Assembly (NCBI GenBank): GCA_023053575.1
Contig: JAKZAP010000018.1
Location: 7,564,001-7,628,000, forward strand
Direction: 5' to 3'
Length of the DNA: 64,000 bases
From: Branchinecta lynchi
Taxonomy: Eukaryota > Arthropoda > Branchiopoda > Anostraca > Branchinectidae
Below the pieces are notes generated by a model, which worked only from the letters and a program-made list of their open reading frames with translations, was not told where the DNA came from and did not search any database. This document shows, one piece after another, positions 45,892-56,779 of this stretch. The number at the start of each line of letters is the position of its first letter. Position 1 is the first letter of the stretch. The position numbers and the translations under genes are program-made.

Positions 45892-47193
45892 GCATTTTCG
45901 TTGGGGGAGTGCAGAGCCCAAAATTTTACCTAATCTCTCAAAAATTCTACCGAATCCTAGAAACTGAGAATTCGAGCTTCAAATTAGAACAGAAAGGAGT
46001 ACGTAGGAAGAGTAACATTAAAGGGCAGCATGAAAGACGATAGGCCAGCTATTAGGCGGCGTTTTGGCGAAGCCCACTTGGAGATATATTGCTGGGCACG
46101 ATTGCAGTGACAGCTTCTATCTATTATACCGATAGAAAATTAAATAGGGCGCCGCATGCGAAATTTTTGAAATCCATTATGTTTTTCCTATAGGCCAAAA
46201 CTAAACTGCTTCTCTTGCAAATTTTATAAGTACCGAGACTCTAAGAAGTTCCTTAAATCGGATGAAGTGACGTTCCGATAGCAACTGCTACTGTCAGAGG
46301 CGTTACTAGCCAAAATGTTGGGGGGGGGGGGGGGGGATGAGGCATTTACCGACTTTTTCTGCAGAAAAAACGACCGTTTTCAACAATAAAAATGAAATTA
46401 AAAAAAAAATCGGCTGATTTTCCGAAAAATCCAGTGATTTTCAGAAAAACCGACTATTTTGACGAAAAATCGACCAATTTTCAGAAAAACCGACTGTTTT
46501 CATGAAAAAAATAACTGTTTTGACGAAAAATCGCGGCGCTTCGCGCCGCCTCGGTATTTTTTACCGACTGGCCGACGGCTTTGGGGGGGGGGGGTCTCCC
46601 CTCCCCCCCCCAGTCGTGACGCCTCTGGCTACTCTAGTCTAATCAATACTGGCCATGATCACATAAAGTGAGCGGCCCAGACGAGATTTTTTTTTTAAGT
46701 TAGCTTTTTGCTGACACATTTAACTATTTCCATCCAGATTCTAGCTTTTAATATTTTGAAGTCCCAATCCTGAAACTGGCTTGAACCCCAGTCAAATCAC
46801 ATGCCTTTCCGCAAAACAGAGAATATAATGTTCGGGATTCTGTATAACTACCGTATCCCGGCTATTCCACCGAATTGTTTTGGTATCGAATGACTACCGA
46901 ATAATATTCGTATTCGGTGTAATATCGTCGAAACTGGAACAAAAGTAGGAATTCGTGGTAACTACCGAATCCTGAAAATTATACCGAATAAATTACCGAA
47001 TCCCGATCATATACCGAATAGATTTGCATTGATAGCCTATTTCAGATTCTGTAACAACTGCCGAATCCCCGTATATATACTGAATAGTTCTGCTATCGAA
47101 AAAACACTGAATAATTTTAGTAACGCCCAAAATTTGTACCGAATCTCAAAAAGCTGAGGGGGTGCTGCACCCCCTACCTTGCGACGCTCCTGC
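45892..47193. mobile_element. Larger element with CAG-GGCGTCGCA termini, host of the hAT MITE
   Basis: Left CAGTGGCGTCGCATTTTCG and right (reverse complement) CAGGAGCGTCGCAAGG are related. Both subterminal parts carry CCAAAATTT and ACCGAATCC(C/T) repeats, densest at 46850-47150. It includes the GGCGCCGCATGC block also at 12.67 kb. The flanks agree at only 5 of 8 bases, so superfamily is tentative. Confidence 0.55.
46295..46627. mobile_element. hAT-like MITE (333 bp) with 8-bp target duplication
   Basis: Ends CAGAGGCGTTAC and GTGACGCCTCTG, flanks GCTACTGT (46287-46294) and GCTACTCT (46628-46635) matching 7 of 8. The interior is a short tandem of CGAAAAATCGACCAATTTT-like ~27-bp units. G tracts lie at 46320-46336 and 46583-46594. 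Confidence 0.88.
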
Positions 47194-47329
47194 CTGCACT
47201 ATACTATTATGTATTAGAGAAAGAAAAGCATGCAACACGAAGATACACTTTTGGTTTTGTTTCAAAGTTATCTAACTTCCAAACGTGCAGCCATGGAAGA
47301 TCTTCCCGTCTTGTATTACACTTGGCACG

Positions 47330-47670
47330 TTTTAGGGGTCCCAATTTTTTGTTTGGCCAGGCAAGCAGTTCACCTGGAGTCCGACCCAAACACTAAATTA
47401 AGTAAAAGGTTCGATATCGGAGTAAAAATACGTGCTGAGCTCATATATGAAGTTTATTTTCTCGCTTGTCAAGCAATTTCGAATCCGGCAAAAAGTTTGA
47501 CTGAACTTGGGTTTAATTCTGACGTTTATTTGACTTTGGTTTGGGGGTAAGAACGCATGCTGAATCCTTCTGGATCCCAAAACGTAAGTGATGGGATACC
47601 TATGATTCTTTAAAAGTGGTCCATCTGTTAGCACGATAACTCTCGAAGGGGTTGAGATATTTTGTTCAAT
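47330..47670 (+). mobile_element. Family B fragment(s)
   Basis: An interior-type piece (GTTCACCTGGAGTCCGACCC, GGGTAAGAACGCATGCTGAA) is followed by a left-terminus piece (GGATCCCAAAACGTAAGTGA..GGGATACCTATGA..ATAACTCTCGAAGG). Confidence 0.75.
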
Positions 47671-47869
47671 CTTCAATTTTAATTTTTCCATTTATTTTCA
47701 AAATTCCTTCACGGGCAAGCCGAACATTGAATTTTTTGTCATTAATATAATAACATCAACATCTTTGTCATAATTTTGTCATAAATAATAAACTTATATA
47801 CAATTCGAATCACTGTAAGTGATCATTCATAAATACACTTATGTCAGAACTAAAAATCAAAACTATAAC

Positions 47870-48299
47870 ATAAACAAGAGTTGCGACGAATTATGCATTT
47901 CGACGAATGACGTCACAACTCGGGGTTGAACCGGACACTAATTTTCCTTTTCTTGCTAGGCCGCCATTTACTGACGGATTTACATCGTTATGTTGTTAAA
48001 TTTGTAGAATGTCTGGGAGAACAGATGGTAATTTTTTTAGATTTTTTTCTACATTAGTTTTCACAGTAAACTTTTTCTTCTGTTTTTCGATTTGTCCGAA
48101 CCAACCCCGTATCCATGGGGTTGATTCGGACAGGCCCCGGGTTGGTTCGGACATTATTTTTAATTTTCAATTTTTTAATCGACTTTATTTAAACATGTTA
48201 AAAGGTGGAAATGATAATATAGCAACTCAAAAGTATATACGAAACTAAAGAAAACACACGTTTTAATAGCGAGGTTGCAGTAAAATGAAAATCCTTCAT
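47870..48299 (+). repeat. Repeat block with GTCCGAACCAACCCC hairpin, left of B2
   Basis: GAATTATGCATTTCGACGAA..TGACGTCACAA resembles 50265-50285. TGTCCGAACCAACCCC at 48093 and CGGGTTGGTTCGGACA at 48136-48151 form a hairpin. Related GTCCGATCCAACCC occurs at 49828 and 50151. The 79-codon frame over it has no domain. Confidence 0.5.
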
Positions 48300-49338
48300 T
48301 TTTGGGATCCCAAAACGTAAGTGGCGGGATACCTTTGACATCGCAAAAGTTGTCCGTCTGTCCGTCCGTCTGTGCGCACTATAACTCCCGAAAGGAATGA
48401 GATATTTTGATGAAACTTGGTGTGAGGATTCTATGGGTCAAGACTAAGGTCGAGTTCGTAGATGGGCACTGTAGCCCTACATTTAGGGGTGGGGGAGGGG
48501 GTTTAAATTAAGGGGCAAATGAAATATTTTTAAACATATAATGTGATAGTCGATTATGGGGTAAAAAAAAATGCTGAACACAATGGTGAAAACCATTTTG
48601 TCATCCAAAACCGGAAAGTTTGTTAAAAGTAAAAGTTTTATTTGAAGTTGATTAGATGTTCCATTTAGGGATAAGAAGACATGCTGAATATGATGGTGAC
48701 AGACATTTGTTCGCCGGAAAAGTAGTTAGCCCGGAATCCGGCCAAAACCGGAAAGTCTGTTAAAGTAAAAGTTTTATTTGAAGTTGATTAGATGTTCGAT
48801 TTAGGGATAAGAAGACGTTGAACACGATGGTGAAAACCATTTTCTCGTCGGGCAAGTAGTTCGCCCGGAATTCGGCCAAAACCGGAAAGTTTGTTCAAAG
48901 TAAAAGTTTTGTTTTAAGTTGATTAGATGTTCGATTAAGGGGTAAGAAGACATGCTGAACCCTTATGGGAACAGTATTTTCTACCAGGACAACTTGTTCG
49001 GCCGGAATCAGGCCAAACCGGAAAATTTGTTAAAAGCAAAAGTTTTATTTGAAGTTGATTAGATGACAGATTTAGGGGTAAGAAAACACGCTGAATCTGT
49101 ATATGACAACCTTTTTTTTTACCTGGACGTATAGTTCGTTTGGAATCCGGTTGAAACCGGATTTTTTTTATAAGTTGAACTTTTACTTGAAGTTGATTAG
49201 ATGTTCTTTATACGGATAAGGTGATACGCTGAATTTTCTGAACTTTTTTTTTCTGGACAAGTATGGTAGTTCGTTCGCAATTGTCTGGATCAAATATTAG
49301 ATTTTTGGGATCCCATCGAAACCTTTGGTCTTGTTTCT
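48300..49338 (+). mobile_element. Family B long repeat, full-length copy B2
   Basis: Same order as B1: TTTTTGGGATCCCAAAACGT, (GTCCGTCTG)n, GATATTTTGATGAAACTTGG, five to six ~120-130-bp units, then TTTTGGGATCCCATCGAAAC, then CTTTGGTCTTGTTT. Slightly shorter than B1 by about one unit. Confidence 0.88.
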
Positions 49339-51079
49339 TTCAGTTAACCTAGCAATTCCAGGGGCTGGTAAGTTCAAATTATGCCAGTAACAATTCTACA
49401 GAAAGATTATTTAGTCCCACTTTTGTGCAGAAAGAATATATTCAAGCCCCCGAACGGGTTTTCTTTCAACTTTTTCGTTCTTGTTCCACTTTCCCACATA
49501 AGAAACACATTGGCTTGACCTGTTCCCAAATTGAACTTCACAAGGACGACTTCGCGTTTTTTCCCTCCTTGAAAATATCGTAAATATTAAATCCTTTAAA
49601 TACAAATCGTTTACTTTATTGTAGACCAATTATACTAACTAAGTTTTTTTGGTTGTGGCCTACCCGTTTTAGCGGTCATTTTTCACGATTTTGATAATTA
49701 ATTCTGTTAACAAATAACACGATAAGGATTCTGATAATATTATTTTGTATTTCTCCAACTCAGTTTCGGGTTTTTGTAGGGTATCAGTAAGCAAAGACTG
49801 TACGAACCAACCCCTTCAAAACTGTCCGATCCAACCCCACCCTGACTAAAATAACAAAATGGCGTACCACAAGAAAATCTACCTCGAAAATACCACGCAG
49901 GCTATAAACCCTGATCACTAAGCTATATCTTACCATTTAATCGACTTCCAGTTACCACTAATCTTCGCGGCACAGCTTTTTAACCTACTACGAGCTAAAA
50001 ACTTTTACCTCAAGAAAACCAGTTTGTTCAACTTTTTGTCAAAACCACAAAAGCAATGCCATGAAACTTTGGTACAAACTTATTCACTAGAAGGCAGATA
50101 TTCTGTATTTTTTCAGACTTTAGCAATAACTAGGTGTCCGTACCTACCCCGTGTCCGATCCAACCCAGAGCTCCCCTACGCGTATATCAGAACTAGGATT
50201 CAAACAATTATAAAATAAGCAAGAATTACGATGAGTTGTACAAGAATTACGATTAGTTATACATTTCGACGAATGACGGTACGAAGTTTTTGTTTGTATC
50301 GGTCATTTTTTTAATTGCCGCGTAGTATCTATTCTGTTCTTCCTGTCCAGTATGAATTGGCCATGTAACGCTTCCACTTACCCTCGGTGACGCCGACGGT
50401 CTTATCAATCTTAAATTTTTAAAACGTGATCACGCGTGACCGGCCTATCTATTTAGCGTCACCTACACTTTCAAACTAAAACTTAATTTTCAAATTTAAA
50501 AAAAATACTTATAGTTCAAACCTACTAATATTGAACCCACCTCCACTCATCTCATTAACATTCTTTACTTTCTTTTTCCTTTACTCAGATTTAACTTTAA
50601 TTTAATTTACCTTTTGAGCAGTCAAACTATAGTCTAATAACGAAAAATAGGGCAAAACACACAAAAAACTAAAAAAAGGCACTTCGATATCTCAGAGTGC
50701 CCTTCCGGCATACGGCACCCCTTCCATCGCAGCCACTATTACAACTCTTTAAACCAACAAAAACCCTATTTTTCTTTACTAAACCAAAACAACCCCCCTC
50801 ACTACCAAAAATTAAATAAAATTAAAAAGTTAGAAAGTTTTGCTTTTACAACCTATACTCATAATACTTTACATCACAAAACACACTTACGTAAAGCAGA
50901 ACGTTCAAACTATCCCAATTTTTTCCTTTTTAAAAACAAAACCCCACAACAAAAGAACCCAATTATGACTGCTAAAAAAAAAAAAAAAAAAAAAACACAA
51001 AAAACAATTTACCATCAAACATCAATTTTATATTTACAAATTTTAACTTCCTTCTAGTTTTACTTTGATATTCAAACCA
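49339..51079. other. No gene recognised; AT-rich
   Basis: Pieces matching 47.87-48.16 kb recur at 49.8-50.3 kb, suggesting B2 sits inside another element. 50400-51079 is A-rich with a 21-base A-run near 50975 and has no feature. Confidence 0.45.
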
Positions 51080-52190
51080 ATTTCTTTAAAATGTATTATT
51101 TTTCAAAAAACTTTCATGAGATGCAGTAACACGATGTAACTTAGGAAGGGGCTGCGAAACCATTCGCGCAGGTCTAGGCCTAACGGGTTCAAACTCAGGC
51201 GGGAAAATGTCTCGCAGACGAGGATTCTCAAGCGTCTTAACTCCAAATTTAAGGCAACATCTATCCATTGTTTCCCGACGTTGGGCCAAAGATTCCAGCT
51301 TGAAACTCCGAAGAAGCTCAATGTATACTACCTTTGGCGATTTGGCGGTAACAAGGAGGGATCGGAATTCCTGACAATAATACTCTACAGTGGGGCGGAT
51401 AAAAGAAAAGAAATTTTTTAAAAGGTGATCGGTAGGGACGCCGTAACGGGATAATAATTTTAGGAATCAAACTGCCATGTTACCCTTTTTAAGCATGCTG
51501 TCCACTTGTTTGGTCTATTTTAAGTCATGGGTAATATGGATTCCGAGTAACTTTATGTGTTTCACACACTGGGCAGTGGAGAGGGGTGGGTAAAAGTCCC
51601 GCATGCTTTTTAAAAATGATATAGTCAGAACCAACGATTTATTCATGTTGACGACCATGTCACCCATAGCTGCCTCATCACAGATATCATCGATGATAAC
51701 CTTAACACTGTTTTTAATATTTCTTCTGCACGCTTCAAGCAGCGTCAGGTCGTCCACGAATTTTCACCCATCTGCGAAAGAAAGACCGAGCTCATTGACC
51801 ATAACCAAACAAAGAAGCGGTCCCAACAGGGTACCCTGGGGTACACCGCAAAAAAATAGGTAAAATATCTGAAAATACCCTTTTGTACTTAATTTGTTGT
51901 GTTCGGTTTGACAGAAATTGTGCAACAATTCGTACCAGAAACGGCTCAACTTTAAATTTATAAAGGAGTTTGGCAATGAGCTTGTTGTGGTTAATTAAAT
52001 CAAACACTTTTTTTTAGGTCTATAGCTATTATACTAATCCATATATTTGGATTATCCAAATTCTTAAGTATTCTATCTAGCAAACTAACTAAGTAATGTG
52101 CTGTTGATGTTTTTGGCAGGTTACCAAACTGCTTCGGGTCAACATTTCTCAAATTTTTAACCACGATGAAAGGAACTGTTCGTAAACTTT
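51080..52190 (-). pseudogene. LINE reverse transcriptase pseudogene (minus strand)
   Basis: From high to low coordinates three frames together cover the RT core. First comes a DLKK then FDLINHNKL region near 52010. Next is CGVPQGTLLGPLL near 51850, the RT motif-B block. Then comes VDDLTLL near 51750, corresponding to the YxDD catalytic motif with V in the second position. After that are KLLGIHITHDLK, a thumb YGVPTDHLL region and the C-terminal LESLAQRRETMDRCCLKFG and LRDIFPPEF. At least two frameshifts (near 52010 and 51780) and two in-frame stops (51530-51470) disable it. The C-terminal pattern resembles the CR1/jockey-like piece at 23.5 kb. The 5' endonuclease part is absent. Confidence 0.88.
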
Positions 52191-52219
52191 ACTAAAGACA
52201 GGGGTCAATGGTCATAGGC

Positions 52220-53330
52220 ATGAGGTCTCTTTAATCAAAGTAGTCTACAGGTCAATTTCAAAGATGGGCTCTGTAGGCCTACCTTTACGGTTGTGGTAGC
52301 CGCGTAGGGTCTCAAATTAAGGGGCAAAAAAAAATCCGGAAAATCGAAAATTTAGCATGAAGTTTTGAAGTTTAGTGTCTGTTTTTTAATAAATGTATCT
52401 CTACTCGACAGTTCTCTGATGAACAATTCAATAAAATTTGTCAACCAAATTCTGGAAAACCCAGGTGGCGATACCAGTCCCTACCCTACCCCTTTGTCCA
52501 TACAAGGCAAAACCTTACCGCGCGTTGGTGACGAAATTTACATTACTTTTTGTTCAGTCTACGGATAACGAAGGTAGAGTGCGGGCGGTTGCGTGTGCCA
52601 CGGGTACTGGTAAGGTCTCTTAGGTCTTCGTCTTGGCAGTCGTGATCCCGAAGGGCCAAAATTGGTACCAGGATGCACTGCACTGGATCAAAGTACAGGC
52701 CAAGTTAATAGATGGTCATGTAGCCCTACATTTAGAGGTGGGGGAGGGTGTTTCGTATTTTTAAGCTAATGAGATAGTCGTTCAAGGGGTAAGGAGGCAC
52801 ACTAAATACATATTTGAGCTTTGTTTTCTTGCCGGACAAACGGTTCACCCGGAATCCGGCCTAAACCGAAAGTTTGGTTGAAGCTGAAAGTTGTGATTCG
52901 GTATAGTGGTAAGGAGACATGCTGAATCAAATTCTAAACTTTATTTCCTTGACGGATAAGCTGGCAAAATTTGCCAAAACTCTGAAATCTGGATCGAAAG
53001 TTTCGCCTCTCAGTGTCACCAGCTCTTTGCTCTGCATGCAGTTCGCCGGTACTACTGCTGAAACGAGGAATCTGTCAAAGTAAAAGATTTTTTCTGAAGT
53101 TAATTAGACATGAGATGTTGGAGTAAACATGCATGCTGAATCGAAATCTCATCTTGGGTTTCTCATCTTATTAATTGTTTTGCCTTAAGTTGTCAAATAC
53201 ACTTACCAAAATGTTAAAGGGGTTTGGCGAAGACCTGAAATCTACAAGGTCCGGTTGTCTGGATCAAGTAGTCCAATAAATATTAAATTTCTGGGATCCC
53301 ATCGAAATCTTTCACCTTGTTTCTCTTTAC
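52220..53330 (+). mobile_element. Family B long repeat, copy B7, left end lost
   Basis: Starts at GATGGGCTCTGTAGGCC, continues through units with CACCCGGAATCCGGCC and GACATGCTGAATC, to TTCTGGGATCCCATCGAAAT, then CTTTCACCTTGTTTC. The middle (52360-52620) is a non-matching insertion with a fragment of another sequence. Confidence 0.75.
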
Positions 53331-53339
53331 GTGACGTAT

Positions 53340-53510
53340 CAGGCTCTAGACCATTCTTTCCGTTAATCTTATTGGTCGGAAGACCGGTTATGCAAATTAT
53401 GCCAAGATTGACATACAAGTCAAGAGACATGGAAAGAGGCTAAAAAATAGCAAAAGCCTTGGGTAATTTTCTGTAAGCAAATCTCAAGTTTTAAAGTGGA
53501 CAACTATCTC
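53340..53510 (-). repeat. Family G fragment, antisense
   Basis: GGTCGGAAGACCGGTTATGC..AATTATG..ATAGCAAAAGCCTTGGGTAA corresponds to the 29.7-kb antisense copy. Confidence 0.6.
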
Positions 53511-53732
53511 AAAACATCTTAGCAGAAACATTATGACGTGCCAAGTGTCCTTTAATAATAACAATGCGGATGTACCAATTTCAGAAAGATGAAGATTCAA
53601 CAAATTTGCGGAAAAATGTAATCCTCCGTGAGCAGACAGCGTCAATCTGCCATAACAGCACGTACTTGAACATGGTGCGTGTAATCTTTTGCGCACACGC
53701 ATGTTAACCTCTCTGTTCCCTTTTCCTTATAT

Positions 53733-54012
53733 TTGATGGCTCAAAACGGATACGTCAGCTGAATTTTATTAGAGCTATACTTCGACCCTTCTTGGCAAGG
53801 GTCCTCTTCAGGCTCAAGACCGCTCAAGTTGGAAAAACGAACTTGTGGGAAACACAAGTTCCCCACAAACACAAGTGGTGTTTCACACAAGTTCGCTTTT
53901 CCAACTTGAGCGGTTTACTATTTAGTAATATAGCTTCAATAAAATTCAGCTGACGTATCCGTTTTGCACCATCAAATATGATTCGCAGTCAGCTTGGGCT
54001 GAAGGAATATTT
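53733..54012. mobile_element. Family N inverted-repeat element, complete copy
   Basis: CAAAACGGATACGTCAGCTG, then AATTTTATT, is mirrored by ..AATAAAATTCAGCTGACGTATCCGTTTTG ending near 53966. An inner pair, ACCGCTCAAGTTGGAAAAAC and its mate near 53900-53920, encloses a CACAAGTT-repeat loop. The downstream GTCAGCTTGGGCTGAAGGAA tail also follows the 60.9-kb copy. Confidence 0.85.
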
Positions 54013-54038
54013 TTCCTTATATGTATGGAAGGTGTGGC

Positions 54039-54054
54039 GGGGGGGGGGGGGGGG
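54039..54054 (+). repeat. G homopolymer
   Basis: A run of 16 G. Confidence 0.9.
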
Positions 54055-54199
54055 TCTAGATCTTTCAGTATAATATCTTTCTTTCATGCGCAGGATGTAA
54101 GTGAGAGAGGGGGAGGAGGCTCCAAGTCTTTAATTACACATTCTGACTGCCCCAGTAGCGCGTATCCAAGATACCTTAAATGTTTTGAATGGAACATGT

Positions 54200-54415
54200 A
54201 TTTCCCGCATAAACACGACCATTATTCTCAGTAGCCGCGACGTACCATACGATCAAGCCCTTGTGAAACTGAATTTATCCCCCATAAAAGTGCGTTCAGA
54301 AGACCTGATAGTACAGTTTGGTAAATCTATTCTCGCCAGAACCATCACCCCCCACCCCCTCAAGTTCAAACAAAGCGCTGAATCTCGGCTGTACTTTTTT
54401 CACACCAATGTTTAA
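54200..54415 (+). mobile_element. LINE C-terminal fragment
   Basis: The frame reads TIILSSRDVPYDQALVKLNL, then LIVQFGKSIL, aligned with [30 protein letters not shown] at 23.5 kb. It ends at TAA. It is a second, diverged member of the same family, with no tail recognised. Confidence 0.75.
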
Positions 54416-55190
54416 CGCGAACGTGTAGTGTTTGTTTTCATATGTACGAAAATGAAATTAGTTATACTACTAGACTAAGCTCCAACACCGGGGCTTCAAG
54501 TCTCTTTAAATAAATAAGTTAGGGGTGACTAGATTGTCTAGTCACTCTATCTCAGCCCTATTCGGTTAAACTTTAACCCTAAGCTCACACAGACGTTCAC
54601 ACTGAGACGATATCGGCCATCGCCGAGACTTTCGTCGCCAAAATCGGCGATTTCTGTTACTTCGTCAGGCGATTTTCATTGCTGGGAAAATTCAACTTTA
54701 ATCGGACGACAGTCTAACCACTGTTAGAGGTTTTGAACACTCTTTATTTGCACACTAGCCTAGTAACGGAACCTGTTCCCAATAACTTGGTGACAGGCTA
54801 TTTGGCCTACCAAGCGTTAATTATTTTTATTATTTTAATTATTTTAAGGGTTATTTTAATTATTTTTCGCGTTAAATTCTGTTGCCGACGAAAATTAAGT
54901 GTGAACATCCAGGCGATAAAAGTCTTCTGTCGCTGCGATTGAAAAATCTGGTTCATCGCCGCGGTTTTCTCTGTCTGAACCTAGGGTAAGCAGAACTTAA
55001 ACATTACAGTCGGAGGATAGTTCCATACATCGGGAACGGGCCTTACTAGTAGCACTGCCGACTACGCTCGGGACAGTCAAAGCGAGACAAACTTTCGGGT
55101 TTAGGAAATTTCTAGTACAGCTAAAACGCGGGCTGCACACATCGAAGAAACGGGAGACATTGTATAAATTTTTTCCTGTGTTATGAATAT
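54416..55190. other. No feature recognised
   Basis: Contains an AT-rich (TTATTTTAA)n patch at 54820-54865. No coding signal. Confidence 0.45.
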
Positions 55191-55194
55191 GGAG

Positions 55195-55345
55195 TTAAAG
55201 GAGCCAGGTGCACGACCGATTGAGTTTCGCTGCTATTTGAGTTTGTGTCACTTTTTCCCGTCTCGGCGTTACTGCCTAGTGTTACTTTGCTCAGTATAAT
55301 ACGATGGTATCTGAATAAACTCATCTCTCTCTCTCTCATCTTTAA
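55195..55345 (+). mobile_element. Possible LINE 3' UTR with (CT)n tail
   Basis: AATAAACTCATCTCTCTCTC at 55313-55338 resembles the AATCCTCTCTCTCTCTC tail of the 23.9-kb LINE. Upstream sequence shows no protein match, so this is tentative. Confidence 0.4.
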
Positions 55346-55439
55346 GCGAGACTGGGGAGCTGGAGTCCAGGTCTTACATTACCGAGCTTGACTGCCTTCG
55401 CACGTACAGTAAATGTCCTTTTTGCGTACGCATGTCATA

Positions 55440-55640
55440 AGAGAGAGAGAGAGAGGGGGGGGGGAGAGGGCCGCATCTTCATTGATAGACTCTAAATATT
55501 TTAATTGACGTTCCTGAATATCTTGAACGTTATCCTCTCCCGCAAAACCTACGGATTCCAACACCTTAGACAGAGGGGGGGGGGGGGGGGGGGGTCAGGT
55601 TGGAGAGAAAAAGGTTGTAGGGAGGGGGGGGGGGGGTCAA
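55440..55640 (+). repeat. Purine-rich microsatellites: (GA)n and two long G tracts
   Basis: (GA)n at 55440-55456, then G runs 55456-55464, 55575-55594 and 55624-55636. Overlapping frames are low-complexity artefacts. Confidence 0.9.
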
Positions 55641-56287
55641 GGTCTTTTAATGTGCAGTCTAAAAGCCAGTCTTCACCTTTCAGTTTTTTCTTCTGGATTC
55701 CAGACAGCCGTTTTCGTCGAGAAGGATCTGGAAGGTGAAGCCAGGCAAAAAACGTCTGCAAATCCGGGGTGCTGGACACCCCAGATTCCGGATGTCTGGA
55801 AGGTCCCATAGAGGCAACCCGTTCGAGAGACACTACAAATAGGGAAAGTGATTGACAGCTGTGACTGGGATGCAATAGATATTTGAAATGTAAAGGGGAC
55901 ATCTAGGAAATTTTGAAGAACAACAAATTTAGCTCCCATCATTATCATGAAAATCTGGAAGGGTTGGCTTGACTATGCGGAAGCCCGGACGTCTGGGAAT
56001 CGGGAAGGTGAAGCCTGGCTTTAACTGTGAACCTTACCTGTAACAACTTCATGCAACACGAAAAATCACCGGAGAGCAAGTCATCTCGAATCAGCCTGAA
56101 AGAAGAGGAAATGTTATTAAACCTGTACTAGATACGGAATTTCGGTTACATGTTACCCCATTTTGAAGGCACCCAATTTCTTCGAGATTAGTGCTATCCC
56201 ACGTTAGTATTTATGATAATTATTGGTCCTCTTGTTATTTGCTTTCACTTTATTAGAATGGGCGGTGTCTTTAATAGAGACGGGTTA
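55641..56287. other. No gene; short internal repeats
   Basis: (G/C)CCGGA(T/C)GTCTGG-A and GGAAGGTGAAGCC-GGC motifs recur at 55.73, 55.79 and 55.99 kb, and a similar GGAAGGTGAAGCTTGGC is at 41.89 kb. Likely an old element without visible ends. Confidence 0.4.
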
Positions 56288-56490
56288 AACAAGACCGAAG
56301 GTTTCGATGGGATCCCACAAATTTAAAATTTGATCCAGACAATTGCGTCTTTTAGATAGGCCTATCCGGGGAATTTCTTTTACTTTACCTGTTAACATTT
56401 GTACTATTCAAATTTAAAAACAGATTAATGCCAATGGCTAGTCAGACGGACAGACGGACGGACAACTTTTACAAAGTCATAGGTATCCCT
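56288..56490 (-). mobile_element. Family B, internally deleted antisense copy B8
   Basis: ACAAGACCGAAGGTTTCGAT, then GGGATCCCA, begins the reversed right end. GACGGACAGACGGACGGACA and CATAGGTATCCCTC form the reversed left end. Almost all internal units are missing. Confidence 0.85.
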
Positions 56491-56695
56491 CTTAAGCATG
56501 GGCACTGTTCTGTTTTTTTTCGAAAAACAGAAGAACAGAAAACAGGGTATTTTGAGAACAGAACAGAAACAGAAGCAGGTGTCGTTGAAAACAGGTCACC
56601 TGTTCTGTTTTTCTTTAAAAATAGAAAAGAGATGTTTTGTTGAAAAAAAACTGCTGTTTCAACAGCTGTTTTCTGTTTTCCTTCACTACTTATAA
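56491..56695. repeat. AACAGAA / TTCTGTT-rich repeat (family D)
   Basis: Starts AAGCATGGGCACTGTTCTGT and continues as imperfect mirror-like AACAGA units. The same start, in opposite orientation, lies at 61299-61319, again beside a family B end. Confidence 0.6.
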
Positions 56696-56779
56696 CAAAC
56701 CGAGTTGCGTGTTTGTTTCAAGCGAATAAAGTTCCCCGTCTCGGTTCTAAGCAAGGTTGTTACTAATCAAACAATTACA

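Noticed and set aside
48009..48248. 79-codon frame with hydrophobic start as a secreted peptide
   Set aside because: It overlaps a GTCCGAACC hairpin repeat and ends next to a transposon, and there is no cleavage site or homologue that I recognise.
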